This document shows positions 61,950 through 64,000 of a stretch of DNA of 64,000 nucleotides, one piece after another. The DNA is from JAWKIW01 sp041394145. Its GTDB lineage: Bacteria > Actinomycetota > Acidimicrobiia > Acidimicrobiales > Acidimicrobilacustridaceae. The DNA lies in NCBI GenBank assembly GCA_041394145.1, contig JAWKIW010000003.1, positions 186,001-250,000 on the forward strand, read 5' to 3'. The first letter of the stretch is position 1. Each line of letters opens with the position of its first letter. The notes under the pieces were generated by a model. That model ran no database searches. It worked only from the letters and a program-made list of their open reading frames with translations, and was not told the DNA's origin. Both the position numbers and the translations under genes were made by a program.

Positions 61950-63617
61950 GTGGTCCACGATGCCGCTGCGGGCGCGCCGGCCCGGGTCCTGCTGGTCGCC
62001 GCCGACGCCGGTGACGCCGGGCTGGCCGAGGCGTTCGCCGACGCCGGGTCGATGCCGGTGCTGGCCGACCTGCGGGAGCGGGCCGCGGTCGTCGACACCC
62101 TGGCGCCCCGCGGCCTGTTCGTGGGGGCGGTCTGGCCGACGGTGATGACCGGCCGCGACGCCGATCACCACCGCTACTACACCTGGCTGGCCCTCGACGA
62201 GCACGGCTACGGCACGCACCAGACGCACCCCACCGAGATCGACGGCGAACCGTTCTGGACGGCGCTCGACGCCGCCGGCCGGCGCTGCGCGGTGTTCGAC
62301 CTGCCCCACACCCTGGCGGCTCGCACGCCCCCCGGGTTCTCGGGCGCGGTGGTGTCGGAGTGGGGCTGCCACGACCGCCACGACGGTCCGGCGTCGTACC
62401 CGCCGGGGCTGCTCACCGAGCTGGAGGCGGCCGCCGGTGGCCGCCACTTCGGTGCGGGGGAGCCGCCCGGCTTCGACCAGTTCGCCCCCTGCGACTACCT
62501 CCACCGGGCCGGTCCCCACCGCCGCGACGACGAGGCCGAGGCCCTGCTGGCGGACCTGCTGACCGGCCACGCCCGCAAGCGGGCGGCCTCGCTGGCCTTG
62601 CTCGACCGGGGTGGTTGGGACCTCTTCGTGACGGTCCTGGGCGAGTCCCACTGCGTCGGTCACCAGCTGTGGGCGGTGCACGACGAGCACCATCCCCGGC
62701 ACGACCCGGCCCTGCGCCACCGGCTGGGCGACCCCGTGGAGGCGGTGTACGCGGCGATCGACCGGACCCTCGGCGACCACCTCGCCCGGGCCGACCCGGA
62801 CGTCGCCGTGTACGTGCTGCTGTCCCACGGCATGGGACCCCACTACGACGGCACCCACCTGCTCGACCACCTGCTGCTGCGCATCGCGCAGGGGGCCGGG
62901 GGCGCCCAGCCCACGGGCTGGCGCACCCGGCTGGCCGCCACCGCGGTCGATCACGCCCCGGCCGTGGTCGGCGACCGCCTGGGCGTCGTGGCGGCGCCCG
63001 TGCTGCGCCGACGCATCGCCGCCGCGCCGCCCGGGCCACCGGACCCGCCGGTCGACCCCGAGGGCCTGCTCGAGCTCGACCGGTCGACGCGGGCCTGGTT
63101 CGTCATCCCCAACAACACGGTGGCCGGCGCCATCCGGATCAACCTCGCCGGCCGGGAGCCGGCGGGCGTGGTCGACCCGGCCGCCTACGACGAGGTCTGC
63201 GACCTGTTGACCAGCCGCCTGGCCGAGGTCGTCGACGTCGACAGCGGCCGCCGGCTCGTGCGCCAGGTCGTGCGGGTCGACCACGCCATGCGGCGACGCG
63301 ACGGTGACGGTCTGCCCGACCTGCTCGTCGAGTGGGACCGGACGTCCCTCGTCGAGCGGGTCTGGTCGCCCCACGTCGGCACGCTCGTGGTGCCCTACAC
63401 CCACTGGCGCACCGGTGACCACCATCGCGGCGGGCGGCTCTACGTGGTCGGTCCCGGCATCGAGCCGGGCCGCCGCCGCGGCCCGGTGTCGCTCGCCCAC
63501 CTGGCGCCCACGGTGGCGGCCGCCCTCGGGGTGCCGCTCGCCGGCGTCGACGGACGGCCCCTGCCCGACCTGGTGCCCGACCCGATCCCGCGGGCGGGGG
63601 CGATGGTGGCCTCGTGA
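61950..63617 (+). CDS. alkaline-phosphatase-superfamily phosphodiesterase
   Basis: 555 residues, cytoplasmic. The first metal Asp lies in VLLVAADAGD, the Thr nucleophile in VWPTVMTGRDADHH, and later ligands in LGESHCVGHQLW and LLSHGMGPHYDG. The His-rich GDHHRGGRLYVVG near the end completes the site. It resembles type I phosphodiesterase/nucleotide pyrophosphatase proteins of unknown substrate. GTG 61950 follows TAGGTT by 8 nt, and that hexamer begins with the hisA stop codon. It overlaps the next gene by 4 bases. Confidence 0.82.
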   Translation: MVHDAAAGAPARVLLVAADAGDAGLAEAFADAGSMPVLADLRERAAVVDTLAPRGLFVGAVWPTVMTGRDADHHRYYTWLALDEHGYGTHQTHPTEIDGEPFWTALDAAGRRCAVFDLPHTLAARTPPGFSGAVVSEWGCHDRHDGPASYPPGLLTELEAAAGGRHFGAGEPPGFDQFAPCDYLHRAGPHRRDDEAEALLADLLTGHARKRAASLALLDRGGWDLFVTVLGESHCVGHQLWAVHDEHHPRHDPALRHRLGDPVEAVYAAIDRTLGDHLARADPDVAVYVLLSHGMGPHYDGTHLLDHLLLRIAQGAGGAQPTGWRTRLAATAVDHAPAVVGDRLGVVAAPVLRRRIAAAPPGPPDPPVDPEGLLELDRSTRAWFVIPNNTVAGAIRINLAGREPAGVVDPAAYDEVCDLLTSRLAEVVDVDSGRRLVRQVVRVDHAMRRRDGDGLPDLLVEWDRTSLVERVWSPHVGTLVVPYTHWRTGDHHRGGRLYVVGPGIEPGRRRGPVSLAHLAPTVAAALGVPLAGVDGRPLPDLVPDPIPRAGAMVAS

Positions 63618-64000
63618 TCGATCCGGTCGAGCCGTTGCGCCGGTGGCGAGCCGCTCGCGCTCGCCGCCGAGCCCTGTGGGCCCGCTTGGAGCAGCTGCCG
63701 ACCGAGGTGGACGAGCAGGCGATGGCCCAGGCCCACCAGGCCGGCGAGCTGGCGCTGCTCGGCGAGGCCCACCACGACACCCGCCTGCTGGCCGACCATG
63801 CCGCCACCGTGGCCGGTGACGCCTACGCCGCCGCCGGGGACCTGCGGCCCTGGATCGCCGCGCTCGACGAGCGCAGCAGCGGCGAAGCCCAGAAGGCGGC
63901 GGTGGTGCACGACCACGAGCTGCGCCTCGAGCGGATCGAGCGTCAGCTGGCGGTCGTGTGGTTCGGCCGGCTGCTGGCCCACACGCCGGTGCCCGAAGGT
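63614..64000 (+). CDS. hypothetical helical protein, 5' part (runs off right edge)
   Basis: GTG 63614 overlaps the phosphodiesterase stop in GTGA. 129 codons are visible with no stop: a basic N-terminus (LRRWRAARARRRALWARLEQL), then a long acidic helical stretch rich in His, Glu and Ala. It is likely in an operon with the phosphodiesterase. No family recognised from this part. Confidence 0.6.
   Translation, partial: MIDPVEPLRRWRAARARRRALWARLEQLPTEVDEQAMAQAHQAGELALLGEAHHDTRLLADHAATVAGDAYAAAGDLRPWIAALDERSSGEAQKAAVVHDHELRLERIERQLAVVWFGRLLAHTPVPEG

Overview
The window is very GC-rich and densely coded on both strands. The gene content points to an actinobacterium, most likely class Acidimicrobiia. 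The markers are a mycothiol synthase (MshD), a TIGR03086-type (mycothiol-dependent isomerase-like) protein, a bacterial proteasome activator (Bpa), an F420-type LLM oxidoreductase, a menaquinone pathway, DUF222/HNH relics, and the DksA-like - lspA - rluD - dnaE order seen in other actinobacteria. The class assignment is inferred from gene content, not from a phylogenetic marker.

Layout: 1-12 kb holds a truncated MMPL transporter, an NTF2-like protein, a GH63-type glucosidase preceded by a tiny leaderless ORF, a beta-propeller lipoprotein, and an accessory patch. The patch contains a decayed vapBC, an HNH relic, a secreted protein with three C-terminal 'LDTR' repeats, a broken tandem universal stress protein, an RDD membrane protein and a PIN-like protein. 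From 12 to 23 kb lies a housekeeping block: UspA, an HU-Lys/Ala-DksA fusion, lspA, rluD, an Rrf2 regulator, a phosphodiesterase, bpa, a crotonase and dnaE. A 13-bp minisatellite and a DnaA-box-like cluster precede dnaE. From 23 to 30 kb come a GDSL lipoprotein, a nitroreductase, a broken HNH endonuclease, a DUF255 thioredoxin-fold protein and an SDR. From 30.4 to 39.1 kb is a menaquinone cluster (menE, menA, menH, menD, menF, menG/ubiE) in alternating orientation, interleaved with a TY-Chap/YbjN protein and a PPOX protein. From 39 to 56 kb is a mixed region: an Eis-like acetyltransferase, a site-2 protease, AlkB, secreted or membrane proteins, a DGDG-repeat protein, an acyl-CoA ligase, an alpha/beta-hydrolase, an LLM oxidoreductase, MaoC, a nucleotidyltransferase, rlmN and mshD. 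From 56 to 64 kb are nth, a candidate small RNA, a small conserved-looking gene, the hisD-hisC-hisB-hisH-hisA operon and a phosphodiesterase operon that leaves the window.

Two patterns cut across the window. First, at least nineteen starts have a TANNNT hexamer 6-9 nt upstream with no Shine-Dalgarno, the layout of leaderless transcripts; I used it to choose several starts. Second, single-base indels, mostly in runs of G or C, break hisA, menE, the DUF255 gene, vapB and the small gene opposite hisD, and a compensated pair lies in menD. Because hisA, menD and menE are normally required for their pathways and the rest of each protein looks intact, residual sequencing or assembly error is the likeliest cause. 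The vapBC, HNH and tandem-USP loci carry heavier damage and may be true pseudogenes.

I found no CRISPR array, tRNA, rRNA, complete insertion sequence or prophage. The best candidates for something undescribed are the three-hairpin RNA at about 57.1 kb, the HU-DksA fusion, the cytoplasmic seven-fold DGDG protein and the DnaA-box-like palindrome before dnaE.
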